A stretch of DNA of 64,000 bases from Taudactylus pleione (taxonomy: Eukaryota; Chordata; Amphibia; Anura; Myobatrachidae), in the NCBI GenBank assembly GCA_031769625.1, contig JAUIMM010000016.1, positions 16,817,001-16,881,000 of the forward strand, given 5' to 3'. The first letter of the stretch is position 1; the number at the start of each line of letters is the position of its first letter. The notes under the pieces were generated by a model. The model saw nothing but the letters and a program-made list of their open reading frames with translations, was not told where the DNA came from and ran no database searches. The position numbers and the translations under genes were made by a program. Below are positions 22,330 to 33,236 of the stretch, piece after piece.

Positions 22330-22850
22330 TGGAGGTGCAAGTGCCAAAGGGCAGGAATGCGGGCACATGTAGTTCCATTGTAAATTACAATAGTTTAGAA
22401 CTATATACCACATTATTACCCCCGTACCCACTGGTCCAGGGGTGCGTGGAAAAGCCCTGGGCTTCAGCCTGATCCTGGAGTTTTGGGAGAGGGGGTACCC
22501 CTTCTTGGGGGGGTCCCCACCTCCCCGGAGATATCCAGCTTGGGCTGACCCGCTTGCGGTAATAATGCTTTGACTCTGGAGACCCAGTGATAGGGTCTTC
22601 TGGCTGTGGCATTACACCCCGGTCGGTTTGGGTCTGGTGCTGGTTTTAAATATAAGGGGACCCTTACACATTTTTACCCCCTATATTTAAAACCAATGCT
22701 GGCCTTGCAGTCAGGTGCTGGTTCCTAAATTATGGGGGAACCCTACTCATTTTGTTCCCCATAATTTTAGGAACCAGGACTGGCTGAGCAGTCCGGGCTG
22801 GTTATGCTTTTGGGGGGGACCCTACATAATTTTTTTTAAATAAAAACACT
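22330..22850. repeat. Left arm of a long imperfect inverted repeat
   Basis: Reverse-complement similarity to 23920-24420 includes AATGCCACAGCCAG, AAAGCATTA, GGGGACCCCCC and CAGTCCTGGTT. The arm itself carries two consecutive hairpins, at about 22632-22692 (TTTAAATATA stem) and 22710-22780 (CTGGTTCCTAAATTATGGGG stem). Confidence 0.65.
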
Positions 22851-22859
22851 TTAAATTAG

Positions 22860-23217
22860 GTACACATGCAGAAACATACACAAATCACACTGATCTGGGC
22901 ATGTTTCTGCAAAACTCGCAGCTCAGGAAGTGGTCTATTTGAAACTTCAATTTCTCTGTGAGTTTGCTACTTTCTCACCCAAGATTGTAATCTCGATTCT
23001 TGGTAAATTCCCGAGTTGCATCTTTTTCATGAAAAGTACTTCAGAGTTTGGCCGATGGTGAGTTGATTTGAGTTTGCAATCTCACCCGAGTTTTTCAGTG
23101 AAAAATAAAAACTCTCTTTGAAATCTGAGAGATGAAAAACATGCCTAAACTCACCCGAGATTGCAATCTCTACCAAACTCGAATCTTAGTAAATTTACCC
23201 CTGAGTGTGTATATTTA
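22860..23217. repeat. MITE-like sequence between inverted arms
   Basis: Repeated CTCACCCGAGATTGCAATCTC-like motifs occur, and the end AATCTTAGTAAATTTACCCCTGA is typical of the GGGTAAATTTACTAA terminal style. The left end is not clear. Confidence 0.4.
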
Positions 23218-23535
23218 CCCCGAGTGTGTATATTTACTGAGCACACAATTCTGTGAATTGGCAGCTCCACCATTTTGTGAGTGACAGCAATCTCACTCTG
23301 TGAGAGTGCTAAATCTGTAATTAACCACTGGGTGTGATGGCATACCATATCTCTATTGCGAAAGGAACACGTCCATTAAGGCATCAGCTTTAATGATCGG
23401 AATTTCATTGTTTTTTTAAGTTTGAGTATCAGAAATTCAGTAGGTTTTGTGAAAATTCAGATCATGTATAAGAAGCCTTAATGGGACATGTGAAATCGTA
23501 ATGTTTTTTGTCTATGAAATTTCATTGCTTTTTTA
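23218..23535. repeat. Right arm of the long inverted repeat
   Basis: Reverse complement of 16369-16655 plus 14032-14058. It carries the uninterrupted site in which hAT-D inserted in the other arm (GTTTTTTGTCTATG on the plus strand). Confidence 0.75.
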
Positions 23536-23915
23536 AAATGTATTAACTCTCAGGGTTTGGAGGAGCAAACTGTGCCAACTGCAGGAGAGAAGGGCAACAA
23601 AATTGTACAATAGCACAGGTGGAAGAGTGGTCGGCACATAGGAGGTGGGTTGGGAGGTGCAGTGCGCGAGATGGCTGCAGGGGCGGGCTGTAGTCATGCA
23701 GAGTAGTGGCAGCAGTTGGAGTACAAAGCAGTGGCAGCAGTGTTGCAATGCACAGGGGCATAAGCGGGCAACAGAGGGCTGATCGGTACTGGGCTTACAC
23801 CTGAGAAAATAAAACCAATAAGTCGCAGATTAATGGAGGCATCAGTGAGATCCATCTATGCATGTATATTAAATTTTGAATGTGTAAAATAAAAAAAGAT
23901 GTGCCCCCCCCCCTA
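23536..23915. other. No recognisable feature
   Basis: Contains a few GTGGCAGCAG repeats near 23700 but no gene, terminal repeat or array. Confidence 0.45.
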
Positions 23916-23919
23916 AAGT

Positions 23920-24420
23920 ACAACCAGCCCCAAGCTTTTCACTGCCAGGCCTGGTTGTGAAAATACAGGGGACAAAATGCACAGGGGTCCCCGGTTTCTA
24001 GCACAACCAGCACTGGGCTAGTCAGAACCAGCCCTGGTTGCCAAAATATTGGGGACAGATGAGGTAGGGGTCCCCCGTAATTTGCGCAACCAGCACTGGG
24101 CTCTGATCCAGTCCTGGTTCTAGAAATACAGGGGGGGAAAATGAGTAGGATCCCCTTGTATTATCCAGAATCAGCACCAGATTTTTTGTAGCGGGGGGCT
24201 AATGCCACAGCCAGGGGAGCCCTTTCACTGGGCCCCCCCAGTTAAAGCATTAACCCTGGACACTAGTCAGCCCAGGCCGGGGATCCATGAAGAGCTGGGG
24301 ACCCCCCAATAAAGGGGTCCCCCTCTCCAGGGCACCCCAGGCCTAGGCTGATAGCCCAGGGCTATCACCGGCACCCCTAGGCAGTGGGTGCTGGATTGAT
24401 TGTGTATGGTGTATTGTTAA
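23920..24420. repeat. Right arm of the long imperfect inverted repeat
   Basis: Counterpart of 22330-22850. It contains three repeated CAACCAGCACTGGGCT and CCTGGTT modules with GGGGACCCC spacers (23930-24150). Confidence 0.65.
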
Positions 24421-24599
24421 AGAAAATATTGTCCTTTGCAGGTGAACCTCAGGTCCCAGTATGCCTCTCCTACATGCTGGTACTTGGAGAAACAGAAGTA
24501 CCAGCATGCATGGCATAAGAAAATATTAAAGAATATATTAAAATAAACACAATACACTTTAATATTGTAATATTTTATTTTACTGCATCTTCACCTGGG

Positions 24600-25280
24600 G
24601 GGTGTCACCTTTAAGCTCTTTTGCTTTGTTGCCACCAACCCAGGGCTTTCGCTGTCTTCACCCGGTGGGCACCAACCCACCAGGGCCTCAGCGTCTTTGT
24701 CTGGTGGGTGCCAACCCACCAGGGCTTCAGCATCTTCGTCTGGCTGATGCCAAACCCTCAAGGCTTCGGCGTCTTTGCCTGGGGGATGGTGGCCTTTAAG
24801 CTCTTTAAGGGTTTGGCGTCTTCACCTGGCAAGCACCAACCCACCAGGGATTTGGCATCTTCATCTGGTGGGCACCAACCTGCCAGGGCTTTGGCATCTT
24901 TGCGTGGGGGATGGCGGCCTTTAAGCTCTTTTGCATGGCCGCCACCACCCCAGGGCTTCGGTGTCTTCATCTGGTGGGCACCAACCCGCCAGGGCTTTGG
25001 CTTCTTCACCTGGTGGTTTCCAACCCACCAGGGCTTCAGCATCTTTGACTGGTAGGTGCCAACCCACCAGGGCTTAGGCGTCTTTGCCTGGGGGATGGTG
25101 GCCATTAAGCTCTTTTGCGTGGCTTCTGCCACCCCAGGGCTTTAGCATCTTCACATGGCAAGCACCAACCCACCAGGGCTTCGGCATCTTTGCCTAGCAG
25201 GCGCCAACCCGCCAGGTCTATGGCATCTTTGCCTGGCAGGCGCCAACCTGCCAGGGCTACTGGCATCTTCACCTGGGGGA
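24600..25280 (-). repeat. Minisatellite with about 51-bp units, in-frame repeats
   Basis: About 13 units built on CACCAACCCACCAGGGCTT and GGCATCTTCRCCTGG, with larger blocks ending in TTTAAGCTCTTTTGC. Units are close to 51 bp, a multiple of three. On the minus strand, 24758-25132 therefore reads a 17-residue peptide repeat (KTPKPWWVGAHQ-like, then DAKALAGWCLPGE-like after a frame change). Stops occur at the AAAGAGCTTAA block. It may be the downstream part of the minus-strand unit starting at 25889. Confidence 0.7.
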
Positions 25281-25281
25281 A

Positions 25282-25701
25282 GGGCCGGCTCCAGGGTTAA
25301 TAGTGCCCTGTGCCGGCCGAATGTTCCACACCGCGTGACCAAAATTGGGGGCACGGCCTAATTACCATAGGTCACGCCTCATTATGTGATGTTATCTGAG
25401 GGGCGTGCCCGCATGGCATGCCTCCAGATAATGTCAGGCTGGGGGGAGCCTGACTAGCTGGGCTTCCTCCAGCCCTCTAATGTCACTGACTGTATCCTGT
25501 GCGCATGCATGCAGCATCCATTCAGACTCCGGCATCCCAGCACCGCGAAACAGTTGCGGCAGTGGGGGTCCCCAACCCCCGATTTTACCACCCACAGGCC
25601 TCTTCGGCCCGCTGAAATCAGGATGCTGGGGAAGGGTGCGCCCTCTATGGGTTGCACCCCTGTTCGACCGCTCAGGTCGAACACCCCTGGAGCCAGCCCT
25701 G
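25282..25701. mobile_element. Non-autonomous hAT, about 420 bp
   Basis: The terminal repeats are AGGGCCGGCTCCAGGG and CCTGGAGCCAGCCCTG. CCTGGGG lies on both sides. Removing the insert restores a minisatellite unit (CACCTGGGGAGTGGCAGCC), so it split the array at 24600-25280 from the frame at 25722. Confidence 0.65.
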
Positions 25702-25721
25702 GCCTGGGGAGTGGCAGCCAA

Positions 25722-25889
25722 TTAGCTCTTTTGCACAGCTACCACCTCCCCAGGCCTTCTGTTGTCCTCTTCAACAAGTGGTCGGCAGCCTGTGTCAGCT
25801 CTTTTGCATGGCCGCTGCCCACTAGGACTTCTGGCATCTTCTTTCTTCAAGAGCTCTTCATTGCTCCCTCCCGGCCAACGAACTGCCAT
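25722..25889 (-). CDS. Short reading frame downstream of a promoter-like cluster
   Basis: A 55-residue frame starts at 25889 (MAVRWPGGSNEELLKK) and ends at 25722. It lies about 20 bp downstream of a minus-strand TATA box. The product is charged and low in hydrophobics, with no domain I recognise. It contains a GQRPCKRAD stretch whose DNA (CATGCAAAAGAGCT) recurs in the neighbouring minisatellite, so the frame may be the first unit of a repeat protein. A non-autonomous hAT insertion and stops separate it from the rest. It could equally be non-coding DNA of an unidentified transposon. No function is assigned. Confidence 0.3.
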   Translation of the reverse strand: MAVRWPGGSNEELLKKEDARSPSGQRPCKRADTGCRPLVEEDNRRPGEVVAVQKS

Positions 25890-25908
25890 GCCGCCTCCTT
25901 GCGTTGGC

Positions 25909-25978
25909 TTATATAAGCCAGCCGAGGGGGCGGGGCGATGACATTGCGAGCCATGATTGGCTCTTGGCGGCCATCTTT
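25909..25978 (-). promoter_or_regulatory. Promoter-like cluster: ATGGCCGCC, CCAAT, GC box, TATA
   Basis: Read on the minus strand in order: AAAGATGGCCGCC (a YY1-like motif, 25966-25978), CCAAT (25956-25960), CCCCGCCCCC (25926-25935) and TTATATAA (25909-25916). The order and spacing fit a polymerase II core promoter firing toward lower coordinates. The frame at 25889-25722 and the minisatellite follow. Function is inferred from motifs only. Confidence 0.5.
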
Positions 25979-26039
25979 GAATTTCAAAAATGGCACTGAG
26001 GCACCTTTTTTTAAAATGGACTCTGTAGAATGGTAGGCA

Positions 26040-26290
26040 AGTGCTGGATCCTCTCGGATCCAGGCCTCCCACCAATGCTCACACTGCTGCCGGTTCCCCT
26101 GACTGCTGCTGGGTCCTGCTGATGCCTGCACCAATGCCACAGGGTCCTGCTGATGCCACCGCTGACACCCGTGCCCCTGCCACTGATGGCCACCCCAACA
26201 CTACCACTGATGGCCGCACCGCCGGCAGGTCCCTGCAGCTGTTGCCGCCCTCTGCCATTGCCGGGTCCCAGCACCGCTAACGCCCACAAA
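26040..26290. repeat. Degenerate GC-rich repeat
   Basis: Loose repetition of GCCACYGCTGACACCC and GGTCCTGCTGATGCC. From here to 26750 I see no gene. Confidence 0.4.
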
Positions 26291-26751
26291 TGACAGCCAT
26301 CTTGATGCACCAAAGTGAAGCCACAGTGAGCACATCTGCAGAAGGCACCAACTGAGGCTGCGCCACAAGTTGAATTTACTTGAACCCCAAAAGTCTAAAT
26401 TTGCCCCCTACCCTGACTTATGCTTTCCTAAAAATGCCCCATATAGAACTGCAGAAAAGTTGTCCTAATTGAGAGTGTCAGAAAAAACTGACAGTTGGAA
26501 TTTTAGATTACTCCCAAATCCTCATTTTTTTTATGTTTATGCCCTTAAATTTGGCATGCAGCACCGAGAGACAATTCGACCCAGCCATGCCACATTTCAG
26601 CTCAGTACTGTACAGTACCTCTAATAGCTTTTGGGGTGTAGCTCCTTAAACACCATGCCCCCCCCCTGAATTCTCCATGGGAGAATTACATTTTTTTAGA
26701 TCCAGCCTTAATATAATACAACTGTGCCCTTATAATATAATATATATATAT

Positions 26752-26878
26752 TGAAAGGATGGCACTCAGGGTCTCAACAGCACTTCTAAAAAATAACAGG
26801 CACAGCAAGGATATATAGTCCTGGCTGTGCCTGTTATTTATCAGAAGTGCTGTTGAGACCCTGAGTGCCATCCTTTCA
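26752..26878. repeat. Near-perfect 55-bp hairpin, MITE-like
   Basis: The left arm (TGAAAGGATGGCACTCAGGG through TAACAGGCACAGC) pairs with the right arm (GCTGTGCCTGTTA through CCTGAGTGCCATCCTTTCA). The loop is about 17 nt and only one or two positions are mismatched. This is a compact snap-back element with TATATA flanks. If transcribed it would form a long duplex RNA. Confidence 0.8.
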
Positions 26879-27353
26879 CTATATACTACACTAGACACTA
26901 TTTCACTATATATATATTCACTATAGTAATATATATAATGTGACGAGAATCACATAGACCGTGTAAAATCCATCAGTAGCTTTTATTGCTCACCACAGGC
27001 AGGTAAACAAGATATGGCAGTTTCACAGGCCAGATGCCATACAAAGTCTTCCAATACAGCAATATTTCTTCAGTGGACTCGCAGGTCCAGGAACCCTAAC
27101 ACTAGTCACCCCCAGGCTGGGCCGGTGCAAGGTTTCTAGGCGCACTAGACAAAACTTTACCCTACCGTCCCTGTTCCCCCCCAAAACAGGTTAAACACAT
27201 AGGCAGGTTACATGTGTCCCATGCATATGGCACTTGTTAAAGAGGGACACAGACAAAGTGCGTGATACACTAAGCATCGTATTACCGTTGCGTACATCCC
27301 GCCTGTCTTCAGGTACATACTGCGGTTTATTACCATGGTATGTACCAAGAATA

Positions 27354-27394
27354 TCGCAAAGGACAGCTCTCCTGATAAGAGCTGTCCTTTGCGA
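27354..27394. repeat. Perfect 17-bp hairpin with a neighbouring stem
   Basis: TCGCAAAGGACAGCTCT (27354-27370) and its exact complement (27378-27394) surround a 7-nt loop. A second inverted pair, GGTACATAC and GTATGTACC, lies at 27312-27346. Both seem to be part of a non-autonomous element of about 350 bp whose ends are not certain. Confidence 0.65.
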
Positions 27395-27659
27395 TGACTC
27401 AAGACAGAGGGACTTTCGAGTTTAACATCGAGAAGTCCCTCGGGCCGTGATTAGGGGGATCCGATCGAATCCTTCCCAAGGGGAAGCGTCCCGATAAGAA
27501 GCCCATAGGCATTATCCATTGGGATGAAGCACCTGAACGCATCGCATTCCGATGTTTAGTACATTTGTGGAATTCAGTAAAACCCACGAAAACTGAATTT
27601 TTCACCTTTGGTACATCCTGCCCATAATTATTCTTACTAGTAGGTGGGGGTGTTCAGGG

Positions 27660-27680
27660 CAGGGGCGGATTGGGCCGCCG
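27660..27680. mobile_element. Isolated hAT-type terminus
   Basis: CAGGGGCGGATTGGGCC matches the left terminus of the element at 43564-44877. No matching right terminus (CCAATCCGCCCCTG) is seen downstream before 31 kb, so the element is truncated or has a diverged end. The minisatellites at 28060-30350 could lie inside it. Confidence 0.5.
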
Positions 27681-28059
27681 GGAAAGTGGGAAAGTTCCTG
27701 CTGGGCCCGCCCCATGAACCCCTTTGCTGGGCTGGCTGACACTGCCTGCCGGCTGCCGCTCTTCTGAGATTTGCGTTCCGCTATGGAATGCAAACTAGAA
27801 GCTCCCGGCTCCACTAACGATGTGAGGTATCCCCTCCCTCCATCAGCCTCCGCCACCCTACATCAACCCCCTTTCAGTTTGGGACAGTCGGAGCCAGGCT
27901 GGACTACTCAGCTGCTGGAGATGAGGTGCACCACGTAGGGGGCGGGGTGTGTGCAGCTGTGCCACCTGGGACAGACACAGAGTAGGAGCCGGAGGAGCGT
28001 GAAATGGATGTCAGAGGCACACTCTGGCTGTGTGAGGCTACTCCCATCCCTCCCTCTGC

Positions 28060-29620
28060 ATCCCACTACTATTACTACTTCCATCCTGCTTCCCACTACT
28101 ACTCCCATTCTGCCCCCTGATCTACACTACTACTCCCATTCAACCCCAAGCTTCCCACTACTACTACTCCCATCCTGCCCCCTGGTTTCAACTGCTACTA
28201 CTCCTAGCCTGCCCCATACTACTACTACTCTAAGCATGTCCCTGCTCTGACATAACTACTACTCCCATCTTGCCCCTACTTACCACTACTACTCCCATCC
28301 TGCCCCCACTTCCCACTACTACTCCCATCCTGCCTCCACTTCCCACTACTACTAACATTCTGCCCTTTGACTGCACTACTACTCCCTTTCAACCCCCTGC
28401 TTCCCACTACTACTACTCCCATTCTGCCCTAATTTCCTGCTACTACTCCCATTCTGCCCCCTGATCTGCACCACTACTCCCATTCGACCCTCTTCTTCCC
28501 AATACTCTTACTACTCCCATCCTGCCCTCTGCATCCCACTAGTATTACTACTTCCATCCTGCTTCCCACTACTAGTACTCCCATCCTGCCCTCTGCATCC
28601 CACTACTATTACTACTGCCAGCCTGCTTCCCACTACTACTACTCCCATCCTGCTCTCTGCATCCCACTACTATTACTACTTCCAACCTGCTTCCCACTAC
28701 TACTACTACTCCCAACCTGCCCTCTGCTTTCCGCTACTATTACTACTTCCATCCTGCTTCCCACTACTACTACTCCCATCCCGCCCTCTGCATCCCACTA
28801 CTATTACTACTTTCATCCTGCTTCCCACTACTACTACTCTCATCCTGCCCTCTGCATCCCACTACTGTTACTACTTCCATCCTGCTTCCCACTACTACTA
28901 CTCCCATCCTGCTCTCTGCATCCCACTACTATTACTACTTCCAACCTGCTTCCCACTACTACTACTCCCAACCTGCCCTCTGCCTCCCACTACTATTACT
29001 ACATCCATCCTGCTTCCCACTACTACTACTCCCATCCCGCCCTCTGCATCCCACTACTATTACTACTTCCATCCTGATGCCCACTACTACTACTCCCATC
29101 CCACCCTCTGCATCCCACTACTATTACTAATTCCATCCTGCTACCCACTACTACTCCCATTCTGCCCTCTGATCTGCACTAGTACTCCCATTCAACCCCC
29201 TGCTTCCCAGTACTACTACTTCCATCCTGCTCCCTGGTTTCAACTGCTACTTCTCCCAGCCTGCCCCATACTACTACTACTCTAAGCATGTCCCTGCTCT
29301 GCCATTACTACTACTCCCATCTTGCCCCTACTTCCCACTACTACTCCCATCCTGCCCCCACTTCCCACTACTACTCCCATTCTGCCCTTTGACCTGCACT
29401 ACTACTCCCATTCAACCCCTGCTTCCCACTACTACTACTCCCATCCTGCCCTCACTTCCCGCTACTACTCCCATTCTGCCACCTGATCTGCACCACTACT
29501 CCCATTCGACCCCCTTCTTCCCACTACTTGTACTACTCCCATCCTGCCCTCTGCATCCCAGTACTATTACTACTTCCATCCTGCTTCCCACTACTACTAC
29601 TCCCATCCCAGGGATGTACA
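28060..29620. repeat. 1.5-kb minisatellite, (CTACTACTCCCATCCTGCC)n
   Basis: Units of about 63 bp alternate CTCCCATCCTGCCCTCTGCAT and CCCACTACTATTACTACTTCC. The purine/pyrimidine bias leaves Thr/Pro/Leu-rich frames open by chance. Confidence 0.9.
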
Positions 29621-29634
29621 CTGTTCAACATATT

Positions 29635-30350
29635 TTTTTTCTTGTGGAGTATAATGTGCTTTTATTTTTTTCCTGCAGGGGCCAATGTGTTTTTTTTTTC
29701 TTGTGGGGGGTCAATGTTTTTTTTTATACCTGTCAGGGCTCAAAGTGTTTTTTTTCCCATTTTTTTTATTGTGTTTTATTGATTTCTGTAGGGGCCAATG
29801 TGTTTATTTTTCCAGTGGGGTCCAATGTGTTTTATTTTTTTCTATGCAGATTAATGTGTTTGTTTTCCTCTTGTGGGGGCCAATGTGTTTGTATTTTTTT
29901 TCCTGTGGGGGCCAATGTGTTTTATTGTTTTTTGCAGGGGCCAATGTTTTGTTTTTTCCCGGGGGGGGCGGTGTGTGTTTTATTATTTATTTTGGGGGCC
30001 AATGTGTTTTATTTTTTTCCTGTGGGGGCCAATGTGTTTTATTGTTTTCTGCAGGGGCCAATGTGTTGTTTTTTTTCCCGGGGGGGCCGGTGTGTGTTTT
30101 ATTATTTCTTGTGGGGGCCAAAGTTTTATTTTCCTGTGGGGGACAATGTGTTTTATTTTTTTCCTATGGAAGCTAATGTGTTTTATTGTCCTGTTGGGTG
30201 TCAATGTGTGTATTTTTTTTTCCTGTGGTGGCCAATGTGTTGTAATTTCTTTCCTGTGTGGGCCAATGTGTTTTATTTTTTCCTGTGGGGGATAATGTGT
30301 TTTTTTTTTTTTCCTGTGGGAACCAGAGTGTTTTATTTTCTTTCTTGTGC
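29635..30350. repeat. T-rich minisatellite, GGGGGCCAATGTGTTTTATT units
   Basis: About 18 units of roughly 36-40 bp built from CCTGTGGGGGCCAATGTG and a TTTTATTTTTTT tract. It abuts the previous array with a short CAGGGATGTACACTGTTCA junction. The long Phe/Cys-rich open frames across it are repeat artefacts. Confidence 0.9.
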
Positions 30351-30359
30351 TTTGTTTTT

Positions 30360-31736
30360 CATCTTTGCATGTGTACGAGTTGCAGTACGGATTCAGATGA
30401 ATGCACCAAGAAGTGTTCCTAGGTGGTTACAGAGGGTTGGCTATAGAGACGTTGAATTGCTCACATTGGAAGCCATACTTAGATGGATGATCTGCACCTA
30501 GCATAGAGCTGGTGAAACTTCAAATGGTGCGACCGATGCTGGCGTCTAAAGACCTCATTAGCGACAGCATGCATGCCCAACGGGTGATTACGATGACGAC
30601 GAGCGGGAGCACACATCATAAGCGACATGGCGGGTACACACTGGCCGATGTGCCAGATACGTCACTCGAATCTGCTGGATCGGGCGACATATCACTTAGT
30701 GTGCCCGCCCCGTTTTCCAGGAGTGGCAAGCCCAGGGACTGTGTCAACGCAGTATCCTAGGCTCGCAAGCCGACCTGCCTGAGTAAACTGAGGCTTACTC
30801 AGCTGGCTGGAGTCCGGCACCATCCACTATCTCAATCATCGACCACCGATGGTCGCGATGGTAATCCCAGCCTGCAACCTCCGTAGCAGTACTGGGATCA
30901 CAAATGCAGCAGGGGGTGTTTTACATTTGCATAATAGCAATGACGTAATTGCAAAGCTGCTTATGTGCAGCTTTGCAATTGCAATCCTTGCTGAATCACC
31001 ACCAGAGTGTGCAAATTTGTTTGGATTGATCAATCCGTTGCTGGAGCACTCATTCAGTGACATGGGTGGAACTGGGTGATGACCACGTGGACACATGAAA
31101 CTTATCCATCTCATAGGAGTGTTGTGGATGTGTAACTGGCTTCCATGATCATTCACAGCGTGCAGATGCAGAGGGGATGCCCGTTTCTGATGGATCTTTT
31201 GCACGCAGCATGGGGTGGGTGCAAATCCCCATACTAATGATAAAGGCTGCGGACATAACAACAGTGGGAGGTATCAACTTCCACATGCAGTCGCATGGAT
31301 ATTTGGTACACATGGGCAGATTCTGGCATTAGCATAAGCTAGCAAGCAGGCTTCCACAGGGGTACAGAAGAACAGCCGCAGATGGTTCTGGTTGAGAATC
31401 AGCCCCAGTATGTCACTACAGGCAACCCAGTTATTAACCCTCTTCTGTTGTGTATTATAAATGTTTGAGCTTTCTATGCTATGATGAAGAGCAATAAGGT
31501 ACTGCAGAATCCATGCCATAATGGATTATAATCGGAGCCAAAAGAACTTTACTACAAAGCTCTTTAATACAAACTGTATGTTATGTTAAAGAAATGACTT
31601 TGAAAGCCTTAAGGTTTAAACTTTGAATGCAGATATGTCATAATGTCAGCAGCTTTGAAAAGACTCCATTATAAATGTTCTTTACTTGCACTTGCACAAA
31701 GCTTTATAGACTGTCTGCACTATAGGAAAAGGAAAG
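30360..31736. other. Unassigned DNA with a small hairpin
   Basis: No gene is recognised. AATTGCAAAGCTGC and GCAGCTTTGCAATT form a hairpin at 30948-30982. The following CCTTGCTGAATCACC resembles a Harbinger-type terminus. The GCGACATGGCGGGTACACAC region at 30600 looks like a dispersed repeat, but I cannot name it. Confidence 0.45.
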
Positions 31737-31898
31737 AAACAGAACAGCACTGCATTCAATAATCTACAGAAAAAATAATAATGCTGTAGCCGTGCTAAAA
31801 ATATATATCAAGGACAGTCCCTGGTTAAATATATTGTTTTTTGATCTCACTGTAGATTCAACTGATACCAATTGATATAGATTGATTCAGGTTAGATC
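31737..31898. repeat. Outer palindrome (P2), left arm piece 1
   Basis: Reverse complement of about 51590-51820. AACAGAACAGCACTGCATTC, AATAATCTACA, GGACAGTC, CTGGTTAA and GATACC appear in the same order in both arms. The arm is interrupted by hAT-B after GGTTAGATC. Confidence 0.8.
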
Positions 31899-32079
31899 CA
31901 AGGATGACCGTCACTGTATCAAAAAAAAAAAAAAATGTCACTAATCACTATCACTGTGCTGTCTGTGCTGATCCATTCTGGTCTCTGGTCACGGTGCTGT
32001 CTGGTGATCCATCTGGGCTGTCTGCTGTGTCCTGGGCTTGTGCTGAGTCCATCTCTGGGCCCAAGTTCTGGACTCAAAA

Positions 32080-33060
32080 AAAAAAAAGTGTCTTTTTATA
32101 TTTTTCTGTGAGTGCATGCATGTTAGGCTTAACCACAGTAGTGCACAACAGCCAGCCACAACGCACGTTGCACTTGTAACCTTGTGCTGCCCAACTCCAG
32201 TCATTCTTAAAAAAAAAAACAATAAAAGTGTCACTGTCTTATATAATTTTTTCTTCTGTGTGTGCGTGGGTGTTACCACAGTAGCGCACAAGATCAAGCT
32301 ACTACAGTCGTGTTCAATAAAAAAAAAACAATAAAAGTGTCACTGTCCTATATTTTTTTCTTCTGTGTGTGCGTGGGTGTTAGGCTTAGCCACATTAGCG
32401 CACAAGATCCAGCGACTACAGTCGGGTTCAACCAGAAAAAAAACAATACAAGTGTCACTGTCTTATGTAATTTTTCTTCTGTGTGTGCGTGGGTATTAGA
32501 CTTAACCACATTAGAGCACAAGATCCAGCCACTACAGTCATGTTCAATCAACAAAAAAATACAAGTGTCACTGTCATATATTTTTTTCTTCTGTGTGTGC
32601 GTGGGTGTTAGGCTTAACCACAATAACACACAAGATCAAGCGACTACAGTCGTGTTCAATCAAAAAAAACAATTAAAGTGTCTTATTTTTTTCTTGTTTG
32701 TGTGGGTGGGTTTTCGGCTTAACCGTAGTAGTGGACAAGATCCAGAAAGTAATGCAAGTTGCAACCTTGTGCTGACAGACTCCAATCGTTCTTAAAAAAA
32801 AAATACAATCAAAGTTGCATATTTTTTTCTTGTTTGTGTGGTGGGTTTTCGGCTTAACTGTAGTAGTGGACGAGATCCAGAAACTAATGCAAGTTGCAAC
32901 CTTGTGCTGAAAGACTCCAATCGTTCTTAAAAAAAAATACAATTAAAGTGTCATTTTTTTTCTTGTTTGTGTGGGTGGGTTTTTGGCTTTGCCCCATTAG
33001 TAAACAAGATCCAGCCAGCAACGCAAGTTGCAACCTTGTGCTGCCAGACTCCAGTCATGA
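32080..33060. repeat. Tandem array of about 120-bp units, 5' side of hAT-B
   Basis: About eight diverged units, each with an A-run, AAAGTGTCACTGTC, TATATTTTTTTCTTCTGTGTG and TTAACCACAGTAGYGCACAAGAT. These repeats lie upstream of the transposase start. Confidence 0.85.
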
Positions 33061-33236
33061 TCAATCATGACTCTGGGGCCAAGTTCTTCTGGAGCTGACA
33101 AAAAATATAAATCATCATTTGTCTTTTTTTCTAATATTTTTGTGTGTGCGCACGACTGCACGTGTGTTAATTTTGTAACCGCACCTTGGCTACACTATTG
33201 GTGATTGTGACACTGCTTCTAGACTGCAGAAAAAAT

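Noticed and set aside
29389..30501. A 370-codon open frame rich in Phe, Cys and Gly
   Set aside because: It follows the T-rich minisatellite and its units are read in several frames. No domain is visible.
32080..33060. A CRISPR array
   Set aside because: Repeats are diverged, long and contiguous with no unique spacers, and the window is clearly eukaryotic.
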